From positions 62,001 to 126,000 of the forward strand of contig NZ_JAAXPA010000015.1 of the NCBI RefSeq assembly GCF_012396235.1: 64,000 nucleotides of DNA, in the 5' to 3' direction. This DNA is from Rhodococcus opacus (lineage in GTDB: Bacteria > Actinomycetota > Actinomycetes > Mycobacteriales > Mycobacteriaceae). Of the stretch, positions 35,396-45,020 are shown piece by piece (the first letter of the stretch is position 1; each line of letters begins with the position of its first letter). The notes beneath the pieces were generated by a model. The model had not been told where the DNA came from. It did no database searches and saw nothing but the letters and a program-made list of their open reading frames with translations. A program made the position numbers and the translations under genes.

Positions 35396-37498
35396 GTGGA
35401 ATCCAGAAAGATTCGGGTCGGTATCGACACCGGCGGAACATTCACCGACGTCGTGGCTGTGGACGAGGAGTCCGGAGCCGTCGTCACCACCAAGACACCC
35501 TCGACGCCTGCCGACCCGGCGCAGGGATTCCTCACCGGAATCGAGAAGGTGCTCGCCAAGCTCGGCGAGACCGGCGACGCGATCGGTGCCGTCAGCCACG
35601 GCACCACCGTCGCCACCAACAAGCTCCTCGAAGGCAAGGTCGAGAACCTCGGGTTCATCACCACCGAGGGCTACGAGCACGTCCTCGAGATCGCCCGCCA
35701 GTCCGTCCCCGACGGCTACGGCAACTCCTACTTCTGGGTCAAGCCCGACCGCATCGTCCCCGCCGACCGCGTCCGCACCATCGGCGGCCGGCTGGCGTTC
35801 GACGGCAGCGAGATCCGCCCCCTCGTCGAGGACGACGTCCGCAAAGCGGCCCGGTTCTTCGCCGAGCGGGGCATCCGCACCATCGGCGTGTGCCTCATGC
35901 ACTCGTACGCAAACCCGAGCCACGAGAACCGCGTCCGGGATCTTCTGCTCGAGGAATACCCCGAGGCCACGGTGAGCATCTCCAGCCAGGTGCTGCGCGA
36001 GTACCGCGAATACGAGCGGTCCATCACCACGCTGGTCGACGCGGCCGTGAAGCCGAACATCCGCAACTACGTGAACAATATCGCGAACCGGCTGCGCGAG
36101 TTCTCCTCCGACGAGGGCGAAGCCCGTGACATCCCGTTCTACGTGATGAAGTCGAACGGTGGCGTGCTCTCCGCCAAGGAGGTCGTGCACCAGCCGATCA
36201 CGACGGTGCTGTCCGGCCCCGCGGCCGGCGCGCTCGGTGCGGCGCTCATCGCGAGTGTCGCGGGTGTCGAGCAGGTCCTCACGTGCGACGGCGGCGGAAC
36301 GTCGACCGACGTCACCGTCGTGGTCCGCGGTGAACCCGCGCTCACCACCGAGGGCCGGGTGGGGGCGTACCCGTCGAAGATCCCGATGATCGACGTCGTC
36401 ACCGTCGGCGCCGGCGGTGGCTCCATCGCCTGGCAGACCCCTGAGGGCACGCTCCGTGTCGGACCGCAGTCGGCGGGCGCCGACCCCGGCCCGCTCTGCT
36501 ACGGCAAGGGCGGCAGTGAGCCGACGATCACCGACGCCCACGTGCTGCTCGGCCGGATCCCACCCCACCTGCTCGGCGGCGAGATTCCCCTCGACACCGA
36601 ACTGGCCCGCAAGGGCGTCGAGCAGCTCGCCCACCAGCTGAAGCTCGACTTCGAGGCGTGCGCCACCGGCATCCTCGAGGTCTCGGCGTGGAACCAGGCC
36701 AACGCGCTGCGGCAGATCACGGTCAAGCGCGGTCTCGACGTCCGCGACTTCACGCTGGTGACGTTCGGCGGATCCGGTTCGCTGCTCGCCTGCCGGCTCG
36801 TCGACATCCTCGGGCTCAAGGACGTCCTCGTTCCGTTGAACCCGGGCAACGTGTCCGCATTCGGTCTGCTCACGGTCGACGTCCGCAACGACTACGTGCA
36901 GACCCACGTCTGCAGGCACGACCGGTTGGAGATCGAGGAACTGCAGTCCGGGCTGGACGCGCTCGCCGCCGAGGCGGAACGCGCACTCGCCGACGAAGGC
37001 TTCGGCGAGGCGGAGCGCAAGTACGCGCGCTCGGCGGACCTGCGCTACCTCGGCCAGGCCTTCGAGGTCCGGGTGCCCGTCGGTGAAGGTCCCGTCACGC
37101 AGGAGTTGATGGACGAGGCCGCCGAACGGTTCCACCAGGCACACCAGGAGCTGTACGGCTACGACTTCCGCGGCGACCCGCACCAGCACGTCGAGTGGGT
37201 CAACCTGCGCGTCAGCGGCATCGGCCCGATCAAGCGCCCCACGCTGAACGAGATCGCGGCGGGGACCGGAGCCGAATCCGCCGTGACCGGCACCCGTCCG
37301 GCGTACTTCGACGAGTGGGTCACCACCCAGGTCTACGACCGGGCCCGGCTCGGCGCCGGCGACGTCCTCGAAGGTCCCGCGGTGATCGAGGAATTCAGCT
37401 CCACCATCCCCGTGCACCCCGGTTTCCAGGCGCGGATCGACACCTTCGGAAACATCCGCATCACCAAGATCGCCGACTCGAACGGAGCGAACCGATGA
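35396..37498 (+). CDS. Hydantoinase/oxoprolinase subunit A
   Basis: 700 residues from GTG 35396 (AGGAGG upstream). The N-terminal actin-like ATP-binding motif VGIDTGGTFTDVVAVDE, the SHGTTVATNKLLEG element and LTCDGGGTSTDVTVV are the Hydant_A_N and Hydantoinase_A signatures. The C-terminal part (GEGPVTQELMDEAAERFHQAHQELYGY) matches the acetone carboxylase/hydantoinase A C-terminal domain. With subunit B it forms an ATP-dependent enzyme that opens a cyclic amide such as N-methylhydantoin or 5-oxoproline, or carboxylates a ketone. The stop overlaps subunit B by 4 bases. The substrate is not evident. Confidence 0.93.
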   Translation: MESRKIRVGIDTGGTFTDVVAVDEESGAVVTTKTPSTPADPAQGFLTGIEKVLAKLGETGDAIGAVSHGTTVATNKLLEGKVENLGFITTEGYEHVLEIARQSVPDGYGNSYFWVKPDRIVPADRVRTIGGRLAFDGSEIRPLVEDDVRKAARFFAERGIRTIGVCLMHSYANPSHENRVRDLLLEEYPEATVSISSQVLREYREYERSITTLVDAAVKPNIRNYVNNIANRLREFSSDEGEARDIPFYVMKSNGGVLSAKEVVHQPITTVLSGPAAGALGAALIASVAGVEQVLTCDGGGTSTDVTVVVRGEPALTTEGRVGAYPSKIPMIDVVTVGAGGGSIAWQTPEGTLRVGPQSAGADPGPLCYGKGGSEPTITDAHVLLGRIPPHLLGGEIPLDTELARKGVEQLAHQLKLDFEACATGILEVSAWNQANALRQITVKRGLDVRDFTLVTFGGSGSLLACRLVDILGLKDVLVPLNPGNVSAFGLLTVDVRNDYVQTHVCRHDRLEIEELQSGLDALAAEAERALADEGFGEAERKYARSADLRYLGQAFEVRVPVGEGPVTQELMDEAAERFHQAHQELYGYDFRGDPHQHVEWVNLRVSGIGPIKRPTLNEIAAGTGAESAVTGTRPAYFDEWVTTQVYDRARLGAGDVLEGPAVIEEFSSTIPVHPGFQARIDTFGNIRITKIADSNGANR

Positions 37499-39444
37499 CC
37501 GTCACCACCGAACCCGTTGCAGTGCAGGCGGTCAAGCCCTACCGGCTGACACCGGTCGACGGAACGACGCCCGACCCGGTGCTGGTGGAGATCGTCGCCG
37601 GCTACCTCGCCAGCGTCGAGATGGAGGTCGAGACGTCGATCTCGCGGACCTCCCGCTCCCCCATGATCCGCGACGCGCACGACTTCCGTGCCGGCATCCA
37701 CGACCGCAACCTCCGGAAGCTCACGGGCCGTTCGTATTCGGCGCTGGTGCATCCGGTGGCGCGGGACTTCCCACTCGACACGATGAAGCCCGGCGACGTC
37801 TACTTCCACAACGACGTCTACCTGTCCGAAGGCGGCATCGGCCACCTCCCCGACCTCTGCGTCACCGTCCCGGTGTTCGCCACCCGGCCGGGCGATACGG
37901 AACCGTCCGTCGTCGCGTTCGTGCAGGCGTTCGGCCACCACGACGACATCGGCGGCTGCTGCCCGGGATCGATGCCCTCGGGTGCGACCACGGTGTACGA
38001 GGAGGGCCTGATGGTCCCGCCGATCAAGCTGTGGGATCAGGGGGTGCCCAACGAGGCGGCGCTGCGCATCATGACCCGCAACTCGCGGATGCCCGACGCG
38101 TTGGCCGCCGACCTCGACGCCGAGTGCTCGGCGTGCCTCATGGGCGCCCGTCGCCTCACCGAGCTGTTCGAGCGGTACGGCTGCGACACCGTCGAGGCCT
38201 GCTTCGACGCGATGATGGACGCGACCACCGAGACGTACCGGCGGGAGATCCTCAGCAAAATCCCCAAGGGGGAGTACACGTGGGAGGACTACGCCGAACA
38301 CGACGGCGTCGACGAGCCCATGCTGCACCGGCAGCGGATCACGCTCACCAAGACCGGCCCCGAGGACGAGGGCGGCGAACGCCTCATCCTCGATTTCAAC
38401 GGCACCGGCCCGCAGGCCAAGGGTCCCATCAACCACTGCGGTGACTACGCCGACGGCAACTTCCTCATCAAGTGGCTCGCGCCGATCCTCCGCAACCTCG
38501 CCGACAGTCCCGAGCGGATGGCGGAACTCGACGTCAACGAGGGTGTCGTGCCGTTGATCGAGATGAAGTTCCCGGAGAAGGGCACACTGATCACCCCGAT
38601 CTTCCCGGCGCCCACCAACGCCCGGACGTTCGTGATCCTGCGGCTGCTCGGCGTGCTCGCCGGCGTCGTCGCCAAGGCCGTCGACGGGAACATGCCCGCC
38701 GACCAGGAGACCATCCGCTACACGGGGGTGTACGGCGAGGACTTCGACGGGCACTCGTACCTGATGCGGGAGGTGCTCGGCGGCGGGTCCGGCGGCAGGC
38801 ACTACGCGGACGGTGAGGACACCATCCACGTCGTCCCCGACTCACGGAACCTGCCGACCGAATTCACCGAGAGCCGGTTCCCGTTCATCGTCGAGAAGCT
38901 CGGCCTGGCGAAGGACTCCGGCGGCGCCGGACGCTACCGCGGCGGCCTCGGCTACGAGAAGCACATCCGGATGCTCAAGGACGCGAACTTCATGTCCATC
39001 GCCGACCGCTCGATCCTCTCCTGCTGGGGAGTCAAGGGCGGCAAGGCCGGACGCCCCTTCTCGGTGGTCCTCGACCCGGGCGGCCCGAACGAGCGCGAGT
39101 TCGACGCGCTGACCGACGCCGAACCGATCAAGGCCGGCGAAGTGGTGCGCATCCGCACCACCGGTGGCGGCGGCTGGGGCGACCCGCTCGACCGTCCGAT
39201 CGAGGAAGTCGTCCGGGACGTGCTGTGGGGCAAGGTGTCCGCGGAGGGCGCACGCGTCGACTACGGTGTGGTGCTCGCGTCGGCGACCGGGGAACCGGTC
39301 GCCGACGTCGACGCCACCGAGGCGCTGCGCGAGCAGATGCGCGCGGACCGCGGTCTGGACGAGCCGTTCTTCGACCGCGGTCCCGGCTACGAACGCCTCT
39401 CCGGCGGTGCGAAATTCGCCGAGTTCGACTTCATCGACCGGTGA
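37495..39444 (+). CDS. Hydantoinase/oxoprolinase subunit B
   Basis: 649 residues from ATG 37495. Characteristic stretches are DPVLVEIVAGYLASVEMEVETSISRTSRSPMI, the acidic SEGGIGHLPDLCVTVPVF, the metal-site-like FGHHDDIGG and LDFNGTGPQAKGPINH, plus the C-terminal GGGWGDPLDRP. This is the Hydantoinase_B family (also acetone carboxylase alpha and N-methylhydantoinase B). It is normally complexed with subunit A encoded directly upstream. The FGHHDDIGG and Cys-rich GGCCPGSMP segment suggest metal binding. Confidence 0.93.
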   Translation: MTVTTEPVAVQAVKPYRLTPVDGTTPDPVLVEIVAGYLASVEMEVETSISRTSRSPMIRDAHDFRAGIHDRNLRKLTGRSYSALVHPVARDFPLDTMKPGDVYFHNDVYLSEGGIGHLPDLCVTVPVFATRPGDTEPSVVAFVQAFGHHDDIGGCCPGSMPSGATTVYEEGLMVPPIKLWDQGVPNEAALRIMTRNSRMPDALAADLDAECSACLMGARRLTELFERYGCDTVEACFDAMMDATTETYRREILSKIPKGEYTWEDYAEHDGVDEPMLHRQRITLTKTGPEDEGGERLILDFNGTGPQAKGPINHCGDYADGNFLIKWLAPILRNLADSPERMAELDVNEGVVPLIEMKFPEKGTLITPIFPAPTNARTFVILRLLGVLAGVVAKAVDGNMPADQETIRYTGVYGEDFDGHSYLMREVLGGGSGGRHYADGEDTIHVVPDSRNLPTEFTESRFPFIVEKLGLAKDSGGAGRYRGGLGYEKHIRMLKDANFMSIADRSILSCWGVKGGKAGRPFSVVLDPGGPNEREFDALTDAEPIKAGEVVRIRTTGGGGWGDPLDRPIEEVVRDVLWGKVSAEGARVDYGVVLASATGEPVADVDATEALREQMRADRGLDEPFFDRGPGYERLSGGAKFAEFDFIDR

Positions 39445-39448
39445 TCCG

Positions 39449-40261
39449 ATGACCGAGTCACTCTCCCGCGGCGCCGAGATCGCCGTCATCGGCGCCGCGG
39501 GGAAGACCGGAGCCGCCGTCGTGGCGGCGCTCGAGGGGCTCGCCGACGTACGCCGGGTGGTGCACACCGCCCGGCGTCCCGGCGACTTCGCCGTCGACCT
39601 CGAAACGGGTACGGGACTGGACGAGGCGCTGTCGGGTTGCCGCGGCGTGTACTTCATCGCCCCCAACGTGCACCCCGACGAGCCGGCGCTGCTGCGGAAC
39701 GCGATGGGCGCCGCAGCGTCGGTGGGCGTCGAGCATCTCGTCTACCACTCCGTGGCCTGGCCGTACACCCCGCTCATGCCCCACCACGTCGACAAGGCGC
39801 GGTGCGAGGACGCGCTCCGGACGTTCGGCGGGCTCCGGTGGACCGTCCTGCAGCCGTGCGCCTACGCCGAGAATTTCGCGGCCGTGCTGGCGGGCACGGC
39901 GACCACCGTCGAACTGCCCTACAGTCCCGACGCGGCGTTCTCGTTCGTCGCACTCGCGGACGTCGCGGAGGTGGCGGCCCGCATCCTCGCCGAGGGCGCG
40001 GACATCCACCACGGCGCCACCTACGAACTCGGCGGCCCGGAGGCCCTCAGCGTCCGGGATCTGTGCGACCGGTCGGGAGGGCCGGTGTCGGTGAACCAGG
40101 TGTCCGTCGACGAATGGATGTCGCGGCACGGGCGGAACCTGACGGACGACGGTCGCGCCCGGTTGGCCGCGATGTTCGAGTTCTACGATCGGTACGGGTT
40201 CCTCGCGGGCTGCGCGCTGCTCGAGTCGCTGCTCGGGCGTCCGCCCACCCCCGCCATGTGA
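39449..40261 (+). CDS. NmrA-like NAD(P)-binding reductase or redox sensor
   Basis: 270 residues from ATG 39449. The N-terminal Rossmann motif EIAVIGAAGKTGAAVVAALE, a short GCRGVYFIAPN and YHSVAWPYTPLMPHHVDKARCEDALR match the atypical SDR (NmrA/NAD(P)H-binding) families, which lack the usual YxxxK triad. Four bases after the hydantoinase B stop, it is the last gene of that operon. It may reduce a pathway intermediate or act as an accessory factor; the sequence does not decide. Confidence 0.88.
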   Translation: MTESLSRGAEIAVIGAAGKTGAAVVAALEGLADVRRVVHTARRPGDFAVDLETGTGLDEALSGCRGVYFIAPNVHPDEPALLRNAMGAAASVGVEHLVYHSVAWPYTPLMPHHVDKARCEDALRTFGGLRWTVLQPCAYAENFAAVLAGTATTVELPYSPDAAFSFVALADVAEVAARILAEGADIHHGATYELGGPEALSVRDLCDRSGGPVSVNQVSVDEWMSRHGRNLTDDGRARLAAMFEFYDRYGFLAGCALLESLLGRPPTPAM

Positions 40262-40297
40262 GTGGCAAAGCGTGCTGGGGCACACTTTGCCACTCAC
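40258..40297. terminator. Bidirectional terminator hairpin
   Basis: GTGAGTGGCAAAG (40258-40270) pairs perfectly with CTTTGCCACTCAC (40285-40297), with an inner CGTG/CAC pairing. It spans the stop codon of the reductase gene and precedes the convergent phosphatase stop. Confidence 0.8.
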
Positions 40298-40303
40298 CTG
40301 GGG

Positions 40304-42373
40304 TCAGACGCCGATCCGGCCGCCCGACTTCCACACCGCCACGACGGCGGGACGCGGCTGCGCGTCGCCGCCGTCGGGCCAGTGCGACGCCGGGTTGTCG
40401 GCGCTGGCGTCGTCCAGTTCCCCCGGGTGCTGCACGCACACCGTGACCCGCTCGTCGCCGACGATCGGACCGCACGTCTCGGCGCCCTTGGGCACGGTGA
40501 GGAACTGCTTGGTCTCCCCCCGGTTCGGGCCCTCGAGGACGACGCTGAACAGGCCGTCGTTGGACTTCAGCGCGTTGCCGTCGGTGGAGATCCACAGGTT
40601 GCCGTGCGGATCGAACGCCAGGTTGTCGGGGCAGGAGATCGGGCTGACGCTCTCCTTGTCGAAGCCGCCGAAGTAGGTGTCGGCCTCCTGCGGGTCACCG
40701 CAGACGAGCAGCAGGTTCCACGTGAACGCGGTGCCGGCGTGGTCGTCGGTGAGTTCGAGGACCTGGCCGTTCTTGTTGTTGTTCCGCGGGTTGGCCTCGT
40801 CGGCCGCTGCCGCCCCGTCGACGCCGCGCTTGGTGTTGTTGGTCAGCGCCACGTACACCTTGCCGGTCGTCGGGCTGGGTTCGAAGTCCTCGGGACGGTC
40901 CATCTTGGTGGCACCGACCTTGTCGCCGGCCTGACGGGTGAACACCGCCACCTCTTCGGCGCTCATGCCGTCGATGAGCGACTCACCCCGGCCGTCCTCA
41001 CCGGTGCGCAGCAGCGGGATCCACTCGCCGGTGCCGTCGAACGTGCCGCTCGCCGGCAGCGCACCCGACCCGTCGATCTCGTCCGCCGAGTTGCCGCTGA
41101 ACTTCGCGACGTACAGTGTGCCCGCGTCGAGCAGCGTCATGTTGTGGCGCACGGCGGCCTGACTCCTGCCGTCCATCACCTTGCGGCTGGAGACGAACTT
41201 GTACATGTAGTCGAAGCGCTCGTCGTCGCCGCTGTACGCCACGACGGTGCCGTCGTCGGTGACGTGGATGGTGGCGGCCTCGTGCTTGAACCGGCCCAGT
41301 GCCGTGTGCTTGACGGGTGCGGACGCCGCGTCCCACGGGTCGACCTCGACGACGTAGCCGAAGCGGTTGACCTCGTTCGGCTCCTGTATGAGGTCGAAAC
41401 GCTTGTCGAACCGTTCCCACTTGCGCTCGGACGCAGCGCCTTCCACGCCGTACCGCTTCAGCCGTGCGGCAACGGCCGGATCGGTGACCAGTTCGGCGTT
41501 CGCGAAGTACTGGTTGAAGTTCTCCTCCCCCGACAGCACCGTTCCCCACGGTGTCACGCCACCCGAACAGTTGTTCAGTGTGCCGAGCACCTTCGTGCCC
41601 GTCGGGTCCGCGGACGTCTTCAGGAAGTCGCTGCCCGCGGCGGGACCGGTGACGACGAATTCCGTCGTCGCCGTGATGCGCCGGTTGTACGGTCCGAAGT
41701 CGGGAGTGAGCGTGCCCGAGGCGGATTCGCCCTTCACCTGCACCACGGACAGTCCGTGGGCGGCGAGCGCGGTCTGGAACTGCTCCGGTGACGGGTTCTC
41801 GGCGTCGTAGCCCTTGAACATGAACGGCTCGGTGGTGTACTCGTGGTTGACCACCAGCAGGAAGGTGTTCGGCTGGCCCTCGACAGGCAGGAGTCCGGCG
41901 AAGTCGTTGTTGAACCCGAACTGCTGCGCCTGCGCCTGCGCCGTCTGGTTGTCGAAGTCGAACGCGGGAGCCCCGGGCAGCACCGGGTCGCCCCAGCGGA
42001 TCACCACGGCCTGCTCGTACCCTTCGGGGACGACGAGGGCGTCCTCGGTGTTGGGGGCGACGGCGTCGAAGTTCGTCCCGGCGGGCGCGGAACCGTCAGA
42101 ACCGCCCGTGCCGGAGACGCTTCCGCTGCCGGAGTCGTCCGAGCAGGCCACCAGCGCACTGCCCGCGCCGACGGCGAGGACGGCCATCCCCGTCCCGCGC
42201 AGCATCCCGCGCCGCGACAGCGCGGTACGGGCGATGTCACGGAAGTACTCGCCGTGCGAGGTGTTGGGCACGTCGTGGGAGCACGCGTTTCCGCACTTGT
42301 ACTGACAGGTGACGGACGCGCGCGAGGACACTCCGTCGTGATTGACGAACAGTGCGAGGGGTTTCAAGCTCAC
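40304..42373 (-). CDS. PhoX-family (DUF839) secreted phosphatase
   Basis: 689 residues from GTG 42373 (GGGAG 6 bases upstream). The N-terminus has the family's conserved VTCQYKCGNAC and NTSHGEYF. A Tat-like signal, LSRRGMLRGTGMAVLAVGAGSALVACS, has twin Arg and a lipobox-like Cys. The body carries PhoX/DUF839 motifs, including FLLVVNHEYT, NNCSGGVTPWGTVLSGEENFNQYF, ALTNNTKRG and NLAFDPHGNLWISTDG. PhoX enzymes are calcium- and iron-dependent alkaline phosphatases acting outside the membrane on phosphomonoesters. It is probably induced by phosphate starvation, although I saw no clear PHO box. Confidence 0.92.
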   Translation of the reverse strand: MSLKPLALFVNHDGVSSRASVTCQYKCGNACSHDVPNTSHGEYFRDIARTALSRRGMLRGTGMAVLAVGAGSALVACSDDSGSGSVSGTGGSDGSAPAGTNFDAVAPNTEDALVVPEGYEQAVVIRWGDPVLPGAPAFDFDNQTAQAQAQQFGFNNDFAGLLPVEGQPNTFLLVVNHEYTTEPFMFKGYDAENPSPEQFQTALAAHGLSVVQVKGESASGTLTPDFGPYNRRITATTEFVVTGPAAGSDFLKTSADPTGTKVLGTLNNCSGGVTPWGTVLSGEENFNQYFANAELVTDPAVAARLKRYGVEGAASERKWERFDKRFDLIQEPNEVNRFGYVVEVDPWDAASAPVKHTALGRFKHEAATIHVTDDGTVVAYSGDDERFDYMYKFVSSRKVMDGRSQAAVRHNMTLLDAGTLYVAKFSGNSADEIDGSGALPASGTFDGTGEWIPLLRTGEDGRGESLIDGMSAEEVAVFTRQAGDKVGATKMDRPEDFEPSPTTGKVYVALTNNTKRGVDGAAAADEANPRNNNKNGQVLELTDDHAGTAFTWNLLLVCGDPQEADTYFGGFDKESVSPISCPDNLAFDPHGNLWISTDGNALKSNDGLFSVVLEGPNRGETKQFLTVPKGAETCGPIVGDERVTVCVQHPGELDDASADNPASHWPDGGDAQPRPAVVAVWKSGGRIGV

Positions 42374-42530
42374 CGTGGCTCCCGATTCGAATGTGGACAA
42401 CTCCGGCACCGTAGAAGTCGTAAGCGAGACGAAGGGAACATTTGTATGAACGTGTGGACAACGAGGGGAGCCTAAGTTCTGGCAGAAATTGCTCCTAGCC
42501 AGCAGCCCGGCAGCCGTGCACCATTGAAAG

Positions 42531-43547
42531 ATGGACCCCGTCGAAGCGCTGCGGGAAATTGCGTTCTGGCTCGAGCGCTCGCGTGACGAGGCACCGAGGA
42601 TCGCCGCATTCCGGCGGGCGGCCGACGTGCTGACGTACGCGGACGAGGACGCGCTGGCCGATCTGGAGGAGCGCGGCTGGGTGTCGCCGCCCGACATCGG
42701 GTCCGAGGCCGCGGCGATCATCCGTGAGTGCGCCGAGTCGGTGCCGCTGTACCTGACGTACCTGCGCAATGCGGCCGAGCCGATCGGCCTCGGCGGCACG
42801 GAGCTGCTCGACGCGCTCCGCGGCGACCTGCACACCCATTCCGACTGGTCGGACGGCCGGTGCCCGATCCGGGAGATGATGCGCCGCGCGGCCGCCCTGG
42901 GCCACGAGTACTGCGCGATCACCGATCACTCGCCGCGACTGACGGTCGCGAACGGGATGTCGTCGGAGCAGCTGCTCTCCCAGCTGAGCGTCGTCGCCGA
43001 ACTGAACGCGGAGCTCGCGCCGTTCCGCGTGCTGACCGGCATCGAGGTCGACATCCTCGTAGACGGCTCCCTCGACCAGGACGACGACCTGCTCGCCGAC
43101 CTGGACATCGTGGTGGCCAGCGTGCACTCGCACCTGGACACCGACCGGGCGACGACGACCAAGCGGATGCTGCAGGCCGTGAAGTCCCCGCACGTCGACG
43201 TCCTCGGGCACTGCACCGGCCGGCTCGTCGAGGGTGCGCGGGGGCCGCGGCCCGAATCGAAGTTCGACGCGGAACGGGTATTCGAGGCGTGCCGCGAGTA
43301 CGGCACCGCGGTCGAGATCAACTCCCGCCCCGAGCGCCGCGACCCGCCGGGACGCCTGATCGACCTCGCGCTGAACAGCGGGTGCAAGTTCTCCATCGAC
43401 ACCGACGCGCACACCACCGGTCAGCTCGCCTGGCAGGGCTACGCCTGCGAGCGCGCCGCCGAACGCGGAGTCGAGCCGTCGGACGTGATCAACACCCTGC
43501 CCGTCGCCGAGTTGCTGGAGTGGGCCGGAACACCGATTCGGCAATGA
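42531..43547 (+). CDS. PHP-domain protein with helix-hairpin-helix N-terminus (PolX C-terminal type)
   Basis: 338 residues. Residues 1-95 resemble the helical/HhH module of family X polymerases (IAAFRRAADVLTYADEDALADL). Residues 98-330 are a PHP phosphoesterase domain with metal ligands DLHTHSDWSDG, HEYCAITDHSPR, EVDILVDGS, SVHSHLD, DVLGHCTGR and SIDTDAH. It lacks the polymerase palm. PHP domains hydrolyse phosphoesters such as histidinol phosphate or 3'-ends of DNA. A DNA-repair phosphoesterase is possible. It is coupled by a 4-base overlap to the hydrolase downstream. Confidence 0.9.
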   Translation: MDPVEALREIAFWLERSRDEAPRIAAFRRAADVLTYADEDALADLEERGWVSPPDIGSEAAAIIRECAESVPLYLTYLRNAAEPIGLGGTELLDALRGDLHTHSDWSDGRCPIREMMRRAAALGHEYCAITDHSPRLTVANGMSSEQLLSQLSVVAELNAELAPFRVLTGIEVDILVDGSLDQDDDLLADLDIVVASVHSHLDTDRATTTKRMLQAVKSPHVDVLGHCTGRLVEGARGPRPESKFDAERVFEACREYGTAVEINSRPERRDPPGRLIDLALNSGCKFSIDTDAHTTGQLAWQGYACERAAERGVEPSDVINTLPVAELLEWAGTPIRQ

Positions 43548-44365
43548 TCCGCGTCGGCGTGGGGGCGTTCGTCGTCGTGGCTCTGCTGGTCGCCGCCGTG
43601 TGGGTGTTGCAGCGACGACTGATCTATTACCCCGACCCCTCCCCGGTGCCGCCCGCGGACCGGCTGATCGCCGGGGCCGAGGACGTCACGCTGACCACGT
43701 CGGACGGCCTCGAACTCGGCGCCTGGTACGTCCCACCCGCGAGCGGGGATCCGCTGATGACCGTGCTCGTGGCCGCCGGGAACGCCGGCAACAGGGCCGA
43801 CCGGGCGCTGCTGGCGTCGGACCTCGCCGCCGCCGGTTTCGCCTCGCTGCTCTTCGACTACCGCGGGTACGGCGGCAACCCCGGTCACCCCAGCGAGGAC
43901 GGGCTGGCACTCGACGTCCGGGCGGCCCGCCGATACCTTGTCGACGAGCGTCGCGTGCCGGCGGAGCGGCTGCTCTACTTCGGGGAAAGCCTCGGCACCG
44001 GCGTCGTCACCGAACTCGCCACCGAGCATCCACCGGCGGGCCTGCTGCTCCGGTCGCCGTTCGTCGACCTCGCGTCCGTCGGCGCAGCGCACTACCCGTT
44101 CCTGCCGGTCCGGCTGCTGCTGCGCGATCGATTCCCCGTCGCGGAGTACGTCGCACGCATCGATGTGCCCACCACCGTCGTCTACGGCACCGCCGACATC
44201 GTCGTCCCACCGGAGCAGAGTGCACGCGTGGCCGATGCGGCGCTCGGCCCGGTGGAAACGGTCGTGCTGGCCGGGGCGGGACACAACGACGACGTGATGT
44301 TCGGCGGCGCGGAGATCGTCCGCGCCACCGCCGATCTGGCCGCGAGGGCGCTCCGCGCCCCGTGA
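43544..44365 (+). CDS. Membrane-anchored alpha/beta hydrolase
   Basis: 273 residues from ATG 43544, overlapping the PHP stop. An N-terminal signal anchor (VGAFVVVALLVAAVWVLQRRLIYYPDP) is followed by an alpha/beta hydrolase fold: the oxyanion region VAAGNAGNRADRALLASDLA, nucleophile elbow LLYFGESLGTGVV, the acid in TADIVVPPEQS and catalytic His in GAGHNDDVM. The family (BEM46/ABHD13-like) has poorly defined esterase or peptidase activity. The active site would face the cytoplasm or periplasm depending on anchor topology. Confidence 0.9.
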   Translation: MIRVGVGAFVVVALLVAAVWVLQRRLIYYPDPSPVPPADRLIAGAEDVTLTTSDGLELGAWYVPPASGDPLMTVLVAAGNAGNRADRALLASDLAAAGFASLLFDYRGYGGNPGHPSEDGLALDVRAARRYLVDERRVPAERLLYFGESLGTGVVTELATEHPPAGLLLRSPFVDLASVGAAHYPFLPVRLLLRDRFPVAEYVARIDVPTTVVYGTADIVVPPEQSARVADAALGPVETVVLAGAGHNDDVMFGGAEIVRATADLAARALRAP

Positions 44366-44408
44366 GTGGTTGACGAGTCTCTGCACTCGCGGGCCACGCA
44401 CAGGCGCG

Positions 44409-45020
44409 TCAGCGCACGATGACGACGTCCAGCGTCCGCGGACCGTGGACGCCCTCGACGCGGTTGAGTTCGATGTCGCTGGTGGCGCTGGGACCGCTGA
44501 TGAACGTCAGCGGCTTGGTCGCGTCGAGGGTCTGGAAGGCCTGCGGCACGGTGTCGACGATCTGATCGGTGCGCACGATGCAGATGTGGTGATCCGGGAC
44601 CAGGGTCAGCGCCCGCCGCCCCTGACCGGCGCCGCCGTCGAGCACGATCGTCCCGGTGGCGGCGATCCCGAGGGTGCAGCCGGTGACGACCACGTCGAGC
44701 GCGTCGAGTTCGAGCGTCGACAGTTCGGCGGGTTCCCCGTCGACGACGACGTCACGTCGCGGCCGCCACGACAGCGGCAGGTCCGGCGGGACGACGGCGC
44801 GCGCCCCCTCCGCGATCAGCCCGGTGACGACCTCGGCGACCGTCCCCTCCTCGGCGCGGTGGACCTGCGCGCGGTAGTCGTCGACGGTGTGGGCGAAGAA
44901 CTCGACGTCCCCGGGTCCCGACGCGGGCTGCCGGTGGTAGTCGCGGGGAACGGGTTCGGGGGCGGGCGCTTCGGCGAGCGCCGACCGGATCCGGGTCAGG
45001 ATCTCTTCGCGTGCGGTCAT
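44409..45020 (-). CDS. lutC: Lactate utilisation protein LutC
   Basis: 203 residues from ATG 45020. It contains the LUD (YkgG/LutC) domain: ARAVVPPDLPLSW, VTGCTLGIAATGTIVLDGG, LTLVPDHHICIVRTDQIVDTVPQAF and ISGPSATSDIELNRVEGVHGPRTLDVVIV. LutC is an accessory subunit of the LutABC complex, which oxidises L-lactate to pyruvate. It is the last gene of the lutABC operon; its start overlaps the lutB stop by 4 bases. Confidence 0.95.
   Translation of the reverse strand: MTAREEILTRIRSALAEAPAPEPVPRDYHRQPASGPGDVEFFAHTVDDYRAQVHRAEEGTVAEVVTGLIAEGARAVVPPDLPLSWRPRRDVVVDGEPAELSTLELDALDVVVTGCTLGIAATGTIVLDGGAGQGRRALTLVPDHHICIVRTDQIVDTVPQAFQTLDATKPLTFISGPSATSDIELNRVEGVHGPRTLDVVIVR

Noticed and set aside
34871..37417. 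An 848-residue open frame on the minus strand
   Set aside because: Antisense shadow of the CoxG-like and hydantoinase A genes; no recognisable family features.
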